64,000 bases of DNA from Agitococcus sp. Lineage in GTDB: Bacteria; Pseudomonadota; Gammaproteobacteria; Pseudomonadales; Moraxellaceae. The stretch is taken from positions 169,579 through 233,578 of the forward strand of contig JAUSLJ010000035.1 in assembly GCA_030646715.1 (NCBI GenBank). Direction: 5' to 3'. The translations under genes and the position numbers were made by a program. The notes below the pieces were generated by a model. That model made no database searches. It was given only the letters and a program-made list of their open reading frames with translations, and had not been told where the DNA came from. Below are positions 8,301 through 17,219 of this stretch, piece by piece; the first letter of the stretch is position 1, and each line of letters begins with the position of its first letter.

Positions 8301-10466
8301 TTAATGACCACGAAGTAGAAGATTTGCGCCATTTAATCTTAATCCTATCATTTGTACATCTCCGATATCAGGCGCATCCTCACTACCAACGCGTAAATCA
8401 CTTATTCCAATATCTATCCCATCGATAGAATCGCCTAACTGCTTTAATGTCAGCAATACACCCCCGGACTTATCATTTTGTTTAGGTGGCTCAATATTAA
8501 CAGCCAGTATTGCCGTTAAGTCTGAGCTATTATGATCTGACAACTTAAGACTATTCATCATAATACTGCCCCCTTTAATTGATCCACCAGCATCTTTAAT
8601 ATTTAAGTGTTTAATAGTGACACCATTTTTGATAAAGGCATCTGCTAAAATGCTGATAGACGGAATCACATCTATTCCATCAACAGTACGGCGACGAAGA
8701 TCATTATGATGCATTAATTTTACACCAATTTTAGCAGCCCCTAAAACAATCTCCGATGCACCCATGATTTTAATGGCTTCTACGCCATCTTGACTGGTAC
8801 CAAATACTTCAGCGGAACCTAAATTAGCATTACCATCTTTGTCTATGTTTTCTGCTGATGAATCAGAGCCTGAGACATAAATATCGCCTATTTTAATGGC
8901 TAATTTAGGTGTGCTAACGTTAATATCTAAAAGATCAGACGTATCGGAATTGGTTTTTGTTCGATCACCTAGTTTTAAATTAACTGAAATAGGTGTTAAT
9001 TCGTCCGTATAAATAACAGTGGCTTGCTGAGCAGAGCCATTGCCAATCACAAGTGAACCTGAGTTTTTGTTACTGGCAATTCCGTCGTTATCGTGCATTA
9101 TCCCTTGTTTAAAGCTAAAACCTCTTAGTTTGCTATTGTTGTTAGCATCCATACTGAGTATGTCTGGCTGTAGAATGCCTAGTCCAATGAGCTCGTTGGC
9201 ATTTTTCTTAGCGGGTGATAGTTCAACAAATATGCCATCAAGAAGAATGTTTCCATAGGTTACGTCAATTTCTGACGTGCCAAAATCTGCACCAAATATT
9301 GACGTTTTATTACCTAAAAAATTACTTTTCGTGTTGTTGGTGAAGGTGGAAAATAGTAAACCAAAGATGTCTATATTTGAGAGTGCATCAATGCCTTTTT
9401 TGCGCATATTGATTGCAATCTCCTCGGATAACTTGGTAGGCAAAGACTGATTTAATAGGTCTTTTGTATCCATTGCGTCAAGTAAGTTGGTAGGCGATGT
9501 CAGTTGGAGAAAGTCATTAATTACAGAAGAGTCGCGCATTTCCGTACTATCAAGTGCCCCATTAAGTAGGCGAGTTGTGTTTAATGCTTTGGTACGGTTA
9601 ATATCAACTTGCGTCAAATACGCAGAGCTAGTGGCAGCCTTTTTCTCGTCAATTAGAGTTGGCGCGCCAATTTGGTTCATTTCGTCTATAAGTGTGTTGT
9701 AGCGGCGTACTGCTTCAGCATAATCACCATAGCTTTTAAAGCTTTCTAGCACTGGTTTTTTAACTTTAAGTTTGGAAATATAAAACCCATCTTCTGCCTC
9801 TAAAGGCACTGTAACTGGAGAGCAAGGCTGAGGAATGTCGGTTTTTTTAAAACCTTCGCTTGATTGTACGGTTTCATCAATATGACAAAGAGTTGGTATG
9901 GTTTTGTCGCCAATGACGTAACTCTCACCTGCATTAATATCGGCATTACCTGCGTCATTATCTGCATGTACCTTACCTTCAGTGACAGTTACAAACACTT
10001 TTTCGTTTTTTATGCTAGCGGAGTAATCCGTGCCCCTAATACCGATAGTGGCAAAAGGAGTGTTCATTTTATAATTCATGCGATTGACTTTACCAATAGC
10101 ACCACTAATTGTCCGAAAGCCGCCACGAACAAAGTTAAATACAGCGTTACCTTGTTCAGGCGTGTCTCTACTAAAACTATATTTTTCAACACTAAAAATA
10201 GAATTTGGTTTAAGGGATAAAATACTGCCATCGGTGAAGCGAATTTGAAGTCTGCCGTTTTTACTTGTTTCTAATTTATCGCCTGCGTTGATAAGATCGC
10301 CTTTGTAAAGAGTGTGAGTGGCGTTATCCATAGATGTCGAGGTTACTTCACCAGCAATAAAGTTAACTCGGCCAGCAGTACCAGCAAAAACGCTGCCCGT
10401 AAGCAACATACCTGTCATTGCTGATAAGAAGTATCTTGATTGCGATAGTGCTTTTAGAAAAAACAT
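8301..10466 (-). CDS. Secreted FecR-domain protein with long repetitive beta-rich C-terminus
   Basis: The 721-residue protein begins with a signal peptide (predicted cut after Ala28) and a FecR domain at about 33-185: KGDLINAGDKLETSKNG, RGGFRTISGAIGK and the TPFATIGIRGTDYS block (137-149). A cysteine pair (194, 215) follows, then the KKPVLESFKSY module shared with the neighbouring small secreted protein. From about 350 the sequence becomes Asp/Asn/Gly-rich with recurring patterns such as GDIYVSGS, GDVQMIGLRLNGANLLLRGH, suggesting a beta-helix or beta-solenoid. No transmembrane anti-sigma helix or sigma gene is adjacent, so this is not a FecIR signalling pair. It recalls FilA/DUF6160-like surface proteins of Acinetobacter, but I cannot confirm that. 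Confidence 0.75.
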   Translation of the reverse strand: MFFLKALSQSRYFLSAMTGMLLTGSVFAGTAGRVNFIAGEVTSTSMDNATHTLYKGDLINAGDKLETSKNGRLQIRFTDGSILSLKPNSIFSVEKYSFSRDTPEQGNAVFNFVRGGFRTISGAIGKVNRMNYKMNTPFATIGIRGTDYSASIKNEKVFVTVTEGKVHADNDAGNADINAGESYVIGDKTIPTLCHIDETVQSSEGFKKTDIPQPCSPVTVPLEAEDGFYISKLKVKKPVLESFKSYGDYAEAVRRYNTLIDEMNQIGAPTLIDEKKAATSSAYLTQVDINRTKALNTTRLLNGALDSTEMRDSSVINDFLQLTSPTNLLDAMDTKDLLNQSLPTKLSEEIAINMRKKGIDALSNIDIFGLLFSTFTNNTKSNFLGNKTSIFGADFGTSEIDVTYGNILLDGIFVELSPAKKNANELIGLGILQPDILSMDANNNSKLRGFSFKQGIMHDNDGIASNKNSGSLVIGNGSAQQATVIYTDELTPISVNLKLGDRTKTNSDTSDLLDINVSTPKLAIKIGDIYVSGSDSSAENIDKDGNANLGSAEVFGTSQDGVEAIKIMGASEIVLGAAKIGVKLMHHNDLRRRTVDGIDVIPSISILADAFIKNGVTIKHLNIKDAGGSIKGGSIMMNSLKLSDHNSSDLTAILAVNIEPPKQNDKSGGVLLTLKQLGDSIDGIDIGISDLRVGSEDAPDIGDVQMIGLRLNGANLLLRGH

Positions 10467-10785
10467 AAATTCTCACCCTCTATTATTTTTTTTGTCACTT
10501 AGCTCACTCGGCGTAGAGTTTTCCATGCTAGATGCGCAACTAAGAGTAACATTCTTTATACTTGTTTGCAGATGATACAACATTCATACCATAAATACGA
10601 AATACTTCACCACGCATTACGATAAAACTATTTCAGAAAATGTAAAGCGACTTGTAGTTTTCGTTGCCAGCTTAAAGAGTGACGCTCGCAATAACAGTTA
10701 ATGATAATGATTTGCATTACTTCTATTTTTTGCGTATTATTCTTCGGAAATATCTTGACACATTTACCTTTGAGGAATCAGTGCT
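10467..10785. other. Divergent 319-bp gap between FecR-domain gene and porin gene
   Basis: No ORF with a ribosome site is seen. The right third carries the Fur box and sigma-70-type promoter described separately. The left part is presumably the promoter of the FecR-domain gene, but no convincing box pair was found by eye. Confidence 0.6.
10697..10740 (+). promoter_or_regulatory. Sigma-70 promoter with overlapping Fur box
   Basis: GTTAATGATAATGATTTGC at 10697-10715 matches the 19-bp Fur consensus (GATAATGATAATCATTATC) at 15 positions. It overlaps a -35 element TTGCAT (10712-10717), which is 17 bases from a -10 element TATTAT (10735-10740). Binding of Fe-Fur here would block the porin promoter 46 bp upstream of its start codon. 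Confidence 0.7.
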
Positions 10786-11931
10786 ATGTTGAAAAAATCT
10801 CTGATGGCGACGTTATTAAGTGCAGCATCTACTATCACCGTAGCAAGTGATATAGACATTTCGACACTACAAGCACAATTAAAAGCCCAACAAATTCAAA
10901 TTGACGCATTGGTTGCCGCCTCTGAAAAGCCAACACTTTCAACGATTTCATCGCAAACAACGATTGGTGGTTATGGTGAAGCTCATTATTACAATTATGA
11001 AAATGCTGCCCAACAATATGATGCCTATCGTTTTGTTTTATATATAGGCCACAAATTTTCTAACACCGTGCGTTTGCATTCTGAATTAGAAATAGAGCAT
11101 GGTTTAGTTCGTGATAATCCAACAGGTGCAACCAACTTGGGCGAACTGGAACTTGAACAAATGTTCATCGAATGGAACTACCACGGCAAACAAAATATAT
11201 CATTTGGTCAAATTTTAGTTCCTATCGGTTTTTTAAATGAAACACATGAACCAGAAACGTTTTATGGCGCTAAACGTAATCCCGTAGAAACCGCTATTAT
11301 TCCAACAACTTGGTGGGAAGGTGGGATCAAAGCTAGTGGGTTGGTGGCAGGTGTTGACGGTTTAAGTTATAACGCGGTTGTAACAACAGGCTTAAAAACG
11401 GACAACGCCAATATTCGTAGTGGTCGTCAAAAGGGTGCAAAAGCAGTCGCCGAAGACATGGCTTATACTTTTGGTTTTAATTATCAAGGTATTGCAGGTT
11501 TAACGACGGGTGTGACATATCAATTGCAAAAAGATATTAGTCAGGCGATTGGACAAACAAATGAAGCAACCTTAATTGAAGCCCATATTGGTTATACATG
11601 GCAAAATTTTAGCACTCGCGCCTTGTATGCAAAATGGGATATTGACGGTATTGCCACTACCGCAAGTTACGCGGCAAAAGCGGAGCAAGAAGGCTATTAT
11701 GTTGAAGCAGCTTATAAGCCTATTGAAAAATTAGGTGTATTTGCTCGTTATAGCGCGTGGGATAACGATGCTGCCGATGTTGCAGACAGTAAAAAAGAGC
11801 AATGGAATTATGGTGTTAATTATTACATTGCGCCGCGTGTCGTGTTGAAGTTAGATATTCAAGATCAAGTCTTACCAACGCCGGGACTTGATGAAGACGG
11901 CTTTGCCTTAGCTGTCGGTTATAGTTTTTAA
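10786..11931 (+). CDS. Outer-membrane porin, iron-regulated
   Basis: The 381-residue protein has a signal peptide (predicted cut after Ala20), a short coiled-coil-like stretch (ISTLQAQLKAQQIQIDALVAA-type, about 24-46) and then alternating beta strands ending in the aromatic C-terminus VGYSF typical of barrel proteins. IGGYGEAHYYNYENA, ELEIEHG and EPETFYGAKRNPVE resemble OprO/OprP-like or general porins of the DcaP/porin_O_P kind found in Moraxellaceae. The promoter carries a Fur box. Genes for an FMN-binding periplasmic protein and a PepSY protein follow, so substrate may be an iron-related compound; the exact substrate is not determinable. Confidence 0.8.
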   Translation: MLKKSLMATLLSAASTITVASDIDISTLQAQLKAQQIQIDALVAASEKPTLSTISSQTTIGGYGEAHYYNYENAAQQYDAYRFVLYIGHKFSNTVRLHSELEIEHGLVRDNPTGATNLGELELEQMFIEWNYHGKQNISFGQILVPIGFLNETHEPETFYGAKRNPVETAIIPTTWWEGGIKASGLVAGVDGLSYNAVVTTGLKTDNANIRSGRQKGAKAVAEDMAYTFGFNYQGIAGLTTGVTYQLQKDISQAIGQTNEATLIEAHIGYTWQNFSTRALYAKWDIDGIATTASYAAKAEQEGYYVEAAYKPIEKLGVFARYSAWDNDAADVADSKKEQWNYGVNYYIAPRVVLKLDIQDQVLPTPGLDEDGFALAVGYSF

Positions 11932-11957
11932 GTGACATTCGATTAGAATCAACGCAA

Positions 11958-11985
11958 AATACAGCCCGTTTTTATGGGCTGTATT
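11958..11985 (+). terminator. Hairpin between porin and FMN-binding gene
   Basis: AATACAGCCC and GGGCTGTATT form a perfect 10-bp stem with an 8-base loop, 26 bp after the porin stop. No long T-run follows, so it may attenuate rather than end transcription, giving more porin than downstream product. Confidence 0.65.
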
Positions 11986-12003
11986 CATTTGGAAAAGCAG
12001 AAT

Positions 12004-12513
12004 ATGTTGCGTTTTTTATACGTGTTGTTTGGCTTTATGTTGACTTCGTACAGTTTTGCCAATAGCCCATTGGACGATTTTTTGCAAAAAAAACTGCTGC
12101 AACCTGTTGAGCCTAAAATTTTATGGCTAAATCAGACTCTTAAAAAGCGAGCAGAAACTATTTTAGACCATCCTTATCAGGGATTGCGGGTACGTTATTG
12201 GCAATCCGGTTCGCGCACGGCTTGGGTATTAGATGAAATAGGTAAAGAACAACCGATTACGACAGGGATTATTGTTGAAAACGGTAAAATCCTTAGCGTT
12301 GATGTTTTAGTCTATCGAGAAAGTCGAGGAGCGGAAGTGCAGCAATCATTTTTTACCCGTCAATTTCAAGGTGTCAGCTTGACAAGCAACGATAAACTAT
12401 CCAAAAAAATTGATGGTATTACGGGGGCAACTTTATCGGTGTGGGCCTTGCAAAAAGTAGCGCGTTTGGCGTTGATGTTTGATGCTGAAAAAGAGCATGT
12501 TAACAAACCATGA
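12004..12513 (+). CDS. Periplasmic FMN-binding domain protein
   Basis: I start at the ATG at 12004; an upstream in-frame ATG at 11974 lies in the loop of a hairpin and would spoil the signal peptide. The 169-residue protein has a signal peptide (cut after Ala19) and ends in an FMN_bind domain with ITGATLS (139-145), the motif whose threonine (Thr143) is covalently flavinylated by ApbE in related proteins. IVENGKILSVDVLVYRES is a further family block. Its stop overlaps the start of the PepSY gene by four bases. Together they look like an envelope electron-transfer pair, for example for ferric reduction; the substrate is inference. Confidence 0.82.
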   Translation: MLRFLYVLFGFMLTSYSFANSPLDDFLQKKLLQPVEPKILWLNQTLKKRAETILDHPYQGLRVRYWQSGSRTAWVLDEIGKEQPITTGIIVENGKILSVDVLVYRESRGAEVQQSFFTRQFQGVSLTSNDKLSKKIDGITGATLSVWALQKVARLALMFDAEKEHVNKP

Positions 12514-13208
12514 AAAAAAAGCTCCATTGGCGATTATGGTTACTACGTTGGCATCGACGCATCGGTATTGTACTCAGTGTGTTTTTATTGTGGATGCTAA
12601 TGTCAGGTGTATTACTGAATCACGGCGATGATTTTGACTGGGACAAAAAAGCCATCAGTTCGGATTTTTGGTTAACTTGGTATGGCGTTAGCGAAAGGTC
12701 AAACAATCTTATCATTGCCAACAAAGTATTAACCGTGACAGATAACGGACTTTATCTGGCTGAACAAAACTTAGGTGATTGTTCTCTCTTGCTTGGCGTT
12801 ATACATTTAAGTGATCAAGTGGTGATTGCTTGTCCTCAACATATTTTATTGTTGTCTAAAGCGGGGGAGTTGATAGACCAAGTAGACCAACATTTGGGCT
12901 TGCAACACACATTTACTGCCACCACGAGTGAAAACAATACTGTGTATCTGCAAGACAGCAAAGCCGTCTATCGTTTAAATGTCGATGATTTGAGTTTTGC
13001 CATAGCGGCGAACCATCCCAATAGTTGGTTAAAGCCCATTTCACCATCCGCTAGAATTAGCATGGAACGTTGGTTGTTAGACGCACATTCTGGCCGCTTA
13101 TTTGGACGCTGGGGCGTGTGGATTGTTGATGCGTTGTCAATGTTACTCGTTGTGTTGGTGTTCAGCGGTTGGGCTTTGGCCAAAAAAAGACATCAACGAA
13201 TGCTTTGA
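12510..13208 (+). CDS. PepSY-associated transmembrane protein, likely inner-membrane reductase partner
   Basis: The 232-residue protein has two clear membrane helices, about 16-37 (IGIVLSVFLLWMLMSGVLL) and 205-225 (VDALSMLLVVLVFSGWALA), flanking a periplasmic region. The WHRRIG entry, the LLNHGDDFDW segment and LDAHSGRLFGRWG before the last helix are typical of PepSY_TM proteins. Such proteins (for example FpvG-like) act with FMN-binding partners to reduce iron in the periplasm. Start codon overlaps the upstream stop, so the two are translationally coupled. A short version of the family: the second PepSY repeat is missing. Confidence 0.75.
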   Translation: MKKKLHWRLWLLRWHRRIGIVLSVFLLWMLMSGVLLNHGDDFDWDKKAISSDFWLTWYGVSERSNNLIIANKVLTVTDNGLYLAEQNLGDCSLLLGVIHLSDQVVIACPQHILLLSKAGELIDQVDQHLGLQHTFTATTSENNTVYLQDSKAVYRLNVDDLSFAIAANHPNSWLKPISPSARISMERWLLDAHSGRLFGRWGVWIVDALSMLLVVLVFSGWALAKKRHQRML

Positions 13209-13442
13209 AATTTCGTTAGATCAATTTCGACGGTTTAAACATGACCGTATCGTCATAAACGACAAAACAACGCTTAAAAGTGTTGAAAAAGTGTGACAAA
13301 AAGAAAATGTCTGCCTTTGCCGTCTTGAAATCTGTTAGATAAAGCCTCATCTTTGCCACACTTACCAAGTATCCGAGTATTTTGGTCAGAATTAGCTCAA
13401 AACGACATTTATTCGTTTTTCATTTCTCAAAAGGAGTCCATC

Positions 13443-14045
13443 ATGGCTGTATTAGTAGGCAAACCTGCCCCAGATTTTACTGTTCCTGCGGTGTTAGCAA
13501 ACGGTGAAATTGTTGATAATTTCAACTTGGCTTCTGCGTTAGAAGGTAAATATGGTTTAGTATTTTTCTATCCATTAGACTTCACTTTTGTATGTCCATC
13601 CGAATTAATCGCTTTAGATCATCGCATTCCTGATTTTGTTGCGCGAAATGTTGAAGTGGTGGGTGTTTCTATCGACTCTCATTTTACCCATAATGCATGG
13701 CGTAACACGGCTGTAAATGACGGTGGTATTGGTCAAGTTAAATACACTTTAGCCGCAGACATAACTCATAGCATTGCTAAAGCATACGATGTTGAAACAG
13801 ACGGTGGTGTTGCGTTACGTGGCGCCTTCTTAATTGATAAAAACGGCATTGTTCGTTCACAAATTATCAATGATTTGCCATTAGGCCGTAACATGGAAGA
13901 GTTGATTCGTTTATTCGATGCTTTGCAATTCAACGAAGAACATGGCGAAGTCTGTCCAGCAAACTGGAAAAAAGGCGACAAAGGCATGGTTGCATCCACG
14001 GAAGGTGTTGCCGCTTACTTAGCTGAAAACGCCGCCAGCTTGTAA
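13443..14045 (+). CDS. Typical 2-Cys peroxiredoxin (AhpC/Tsa type)
   Basis: The frame opens at 13353, but the ATG at 13443 has an excellent ribosome site (AAAGGAG, 8 bases upstream) and gives the family's normal start, MAVLVGKPAPDF, at 200 residues. The peroxidatic cysteine is Cys51 in FYPLDFTFVCPSE and the resolving cysteine Cys171 in HGEVCPANW. It reduces hydrogen peroxide and alkyl hydroperoxides in the cytoplasm, drawing electrons from thioredoxin; trxB lies nearby. No ahpF is adjacent. It sits directly before sodB, making an oxidative-stress pair. Confidence 0.95.
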   Translation: MAVLVGKPAPDFTVPAVLANGEIVDNFNLASALEGKYGLVFFYPLDFTFVCPSELIALDHRIPDFVARNVEVVGVSIDSHFTHNAWRNTAVNDGGIGQVKYTLAADITHSIAKAYDVETDGGVALRGAFLIDKNGIVRSQIINDLPLGRNMEELIRLFDALQFNEEHGEVCPANWKKGDKGMVASTEGVAAYLAENAASL

Positions 14046-14050
14046 TTCAT

Positions 14051-14085
14051 AGCCTTCACTTATTGATGTAAGTGAAGGCTTTTTT
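14051..14085 (+). terminator. Rho-independent terminator after the peroxiredoxin gene
   Basis: AGCCTTCACTTA and TAAGTGAAGGCT form a perfect 12-bp stem with a 6-base loop, followed by TTTTT. It separates the peroxiredoxin gene from sodB. Confidence 0.92.
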
Positions 14086-14109
14086 AAGTTTATTCAAGGA
14101 GCTAGCCTC

Positions 14110-14709
14110 ATGGCCATTACTTTGCCAGCATTACCTTACGATCGCACCGCTTTAGAACCACACATCAGTGGCGAAACTTTAGATATTCATCACGGTAAAC
14201 ATCACAATGCTTATGTCGTGAACTTAGGTAATTTAATTAAAGATACTGATTTGGCCGATAAAAGCCTAGAAGAAATCATCCATGCTGTGGCAGGCGATGC
14301 CAGCAAAGCAGGCATTTTTAACAATGCCGCCCAAGTTTGGAATCACACTTTCTATTGGCATTCGATGAAGCCTAATGGCGGTGGTGCGCCGACAGGTGCA
14401 ATTGCCGAAAAAATTACGGCTGATTTTGGTAGCTACGACAAGTTTGTTGAGTTATTTACCGCAGCGGCAACTACACAGTTTGGTTCAGGCTGGGCGTGGT
14501 TAGTCGTTGGTGCCGATGGTAAATTAGCCATTACTAAAACCAGTAATGCCGATACGCCATTAGTTCATGGTCAAAAAGCCTTGTTGACAATTGATGTGTG
14601 GGAACATGCTTATTATGTTGACTACCGCAATCTACGTCCAAAATACATTGCCACATTCTTGGCAAGTTTAGTGAACTGGGATTTTGCTAACGCTAACCTA
14701 GCCGCATAA
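14110..14709 (+). CDS. sodB: Superoxide dismutase, iron type
   Basis: The 199-residue cytoplasmic enzyme converts superoxide to hydrogen peroxide and oxygen. Metal ligands are His27, His79, Asp162 and His166 (DVWEHAYYVDYRN). The FNNAAQVWNHTFYWHS context, with Gln75 supplying the active-site glutamine, points to the iron rather than manganese subtype. A ribosome site (AAGGAGC) precedes the ATG. It has its own terminator on each side, so it is likely transcribed alone although next to the peroxiredoxin gene that removes its product. Confidence 0.96.
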   Translation: MAITLPALPYDRTALEPHISGETLDIHHGKHHNAYVVNLGNLIKDTDLADKSLEEIIHAVAGDASKAGIFNNAAQVWNHTFYWHSMKPNGGGAPTGAIAEKITADFGSYDKFVELFTAAATTQFGSGWAWLVVGADGKLAITKTSNADTPLVHGQKALLTIDVWEHAYYVDYRNLRPKYIATFLASLVNWDFANANLAA

Positions 14710-14724
14710 TCGCTTTAAGATGTT

Positions 14725-14764
14725 AAAAAATCCCCTGTATCGTTAATTGAACAGGGGATTTTTT
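14725..14764. terminator. Strong bidirectional terminator between sodB and trxB
   Basis: AAAAAATCCCCTGT and ACAGGGGATTTTTT make a perfect 14-bp stem around a 12-base loop. A-run on one side and T-run on the other let it stop both the plus-strand sodB and the minus-strand trxB messages. Confidence 0.95.
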
Positions 14765-14765
14765 A

Positions 14766-15749
<984 letters not shown>

Positions 15750-15814
15750 TTAGTTATACTGAAGCATAAAGCTTTCAATTGGGATTGAACACGGAGAAAG
15801 CAAGGTTAAATGAC

Positions 15815-15914
15815 AGGACTTACGCATCGAACCTCGATTAGCGCGGTTTGTGAACATAAAGCCGCTTAAAAGCGGCTGAAATGTGAACAAATAAGCGATA
15901 ACCGCGTAAGTCCT
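15815..15914. repeat. 100-bp inverted-repeat element (MITE-like)
   Basis: AGGACTTACGC at 15815-15825 and GCGTAAGTCCT at 15904-15914 are perfect 11-bp terminal inverted repeats. Nested inside are CGCGGTT/AACCGCG and a central AGCCGCTT-AA-AAGCGGCT hairpin (15860-15877), so the whole unit can fold on itself. No coding capacity. It lies between trxB and the alanine dehydrogenase gene. The ends resemble terminal repeats of IS5-like elements known elsewhere (recalled, not checked). Confidence 0.65.
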
Positions 15915-15941
15915 AAAAATGCAATTTAGGAGCAAGATAAC

Positions 15942-16994
15942 ATGAAAATAGGTATTCCTCTTGAGCGTAAACTGCTGGAAGGACGTATCGCGTTAACGCC
16001 AACCGCCGTTGCCAGTTTAGTGCAGCAAGGGCATCAACTTTTGGTTGAAGTCAATGCAGGATTAAAAAGCGGTTATAATAATCAGCAATATATAAATGCC
16101 GGCGCACAAATAGTTGCTGATTTAACAACGGTTTATAGCGCAGACTTAATTATTAAAGTTAAAGAACCAATCGCCGAAGAAATACAATTATTACGCCAAC
16201 ATCAACTGTTGTTTTGCTATTTGCATTTGGCTGCTTATCCTGAGGTGTTGGCAGGATTGTTAACACAGAAAACTACGGCATTAGCGTTTGAAACCTTAAC
16301 CGTCGATGGTCGTTTACCGTTACTTGCACCGATGAGCGCCATTGCGGGGCGTTTAGCGATGCAATTAGCTATTTATTATTTACAGCAAAATAATAATGGC
16401 AAGGGCATTTTATTAGGTGGAGTAATGAATACGCCTAAAGGTGTCATCGTTGTTTTAGGCGCAGGTGTTGCGGGTAGCCATGCTGCGGCATTAGCTTTGG
16501 CTTTTGGCGCAGAAGTGTATGTATTTGATCGCTCCGAACAAGCATTAGCCGCACTCACAGAACAATATCCTCAAGCTCATGCGGAGATATTTTCTGAGGC
16601 CCGATTGGCTGAGTTATTACCACAAACAGACATAGTGATTGGCGCAATCCTCATTAAAGGAGCTAATGCACTCAAAGTATTAACCCAAGCATTACAACAA
16701 CTATTAAATAAAGGCAGCATTATTATTGATATTGCGATAGATCAGGGCGGATGTGTAGAGGGTATTCGCGCCACAGATTGGCAGCAACCTATCTATTGGC
16801 AAGCAGGAATTGGTTATATTGCGGTGACCAATATGCCAGGTGCAGTGCCTAGAACATCAACGCAAGCATTATCAGCCGCAATATTACCGTATGTGCAAAA
16901 AATAGCCGCAGGGGCATTAGCCATAGACTCGGAGTTACAATCAGCGATTGCTGTTAAAGACGGGAAAGTGATTCATTCGGCATTATTAATCTAA
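15942..16994 (+). CDS. ald: Alanine dehydrogenase
   Basis: The 350-residue protein interconverts L-alanine and pyruvate plus ammonia with NAD. Family residues are in place: Arg15 and Lys74 for pyruvate, His95 as acid-base catalyst (LFCYLHLAA), the Rossmann VVLGAGVAGSHAA (170-182) and Asp267 in IDIAIDQGG. It is about 20 residues shorter than typical Ald but has no obvious gap in the core. NAD(P) transhydrogenase alpha subunits share the fold, but there is no transmembrane part and no pntB. Ribosome site TTAGGAG precedes the ATG. The MITE-like element ends only 27 bp upstream, so its promoter may lie in or beyond that element. Confidence 0.88.
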   Translation: MKIGIPLERKLLEGRIALTPTAVASLVQQGHQLLVEVNAGLKSGYNNQQYINAGAQIVADLTTVYSADLIIKVKEPIAEEIQLLRQHQLLFCYLHLAAYPEVLAGLLTQKTTALAFETLTVDGRLPLLAPMSAIAGRLAMQLAIYYLQQNNNGKGILLGGVMNTPKGVIVVLGAGVAGSHAAALALAFGAEVYVFDRSEQALAALTEQYPQAHAEIFSEARLAELLPQTDIVIGAILIKGANALKVLTQALQQLLNKGSIIIDIAIDQGGCVEGIRATDWQQPIYWQAGIGYIAVTNMPGAVPRTSTQALSAAILPYVQKIAAGALAIDSELQSAIAVKDGKVIHSALLI

Positions 16995-17219
16995 ATTTAC
17001 TGATTTTGTGACAAGAATACTAAAATTCACGTCAATTTATGACTTTCATTGTTTAGTTAAGATAAGTATTGTGCATGAATAGTGGCATAATCAGCACTCA
17101 GCCTAAAACCATTAAGTGTGGCGCAATTATTGGTTGTTATGAGGCGGGATGTCTTTGTTTTAGCGAGATATCAGCATATTTATTACTGCGCCTTCTCATT
17201 TTAAGCACGGATTTTAGTT

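Noticed and set aside
8301..10466. FecIR-type signalling pair
   Set aside because: The FecR-domain protein is secreted with no anchoring helix, and no sigma factor or TonB-dependent receptor gene is adjacent.
11974..12003. Upstream ATG for the FMN-binding gene
   Set aside because: It sits in the loop of a perfect terminator-like hairpin and would put ten hydrophilic residues before the signal peptide.
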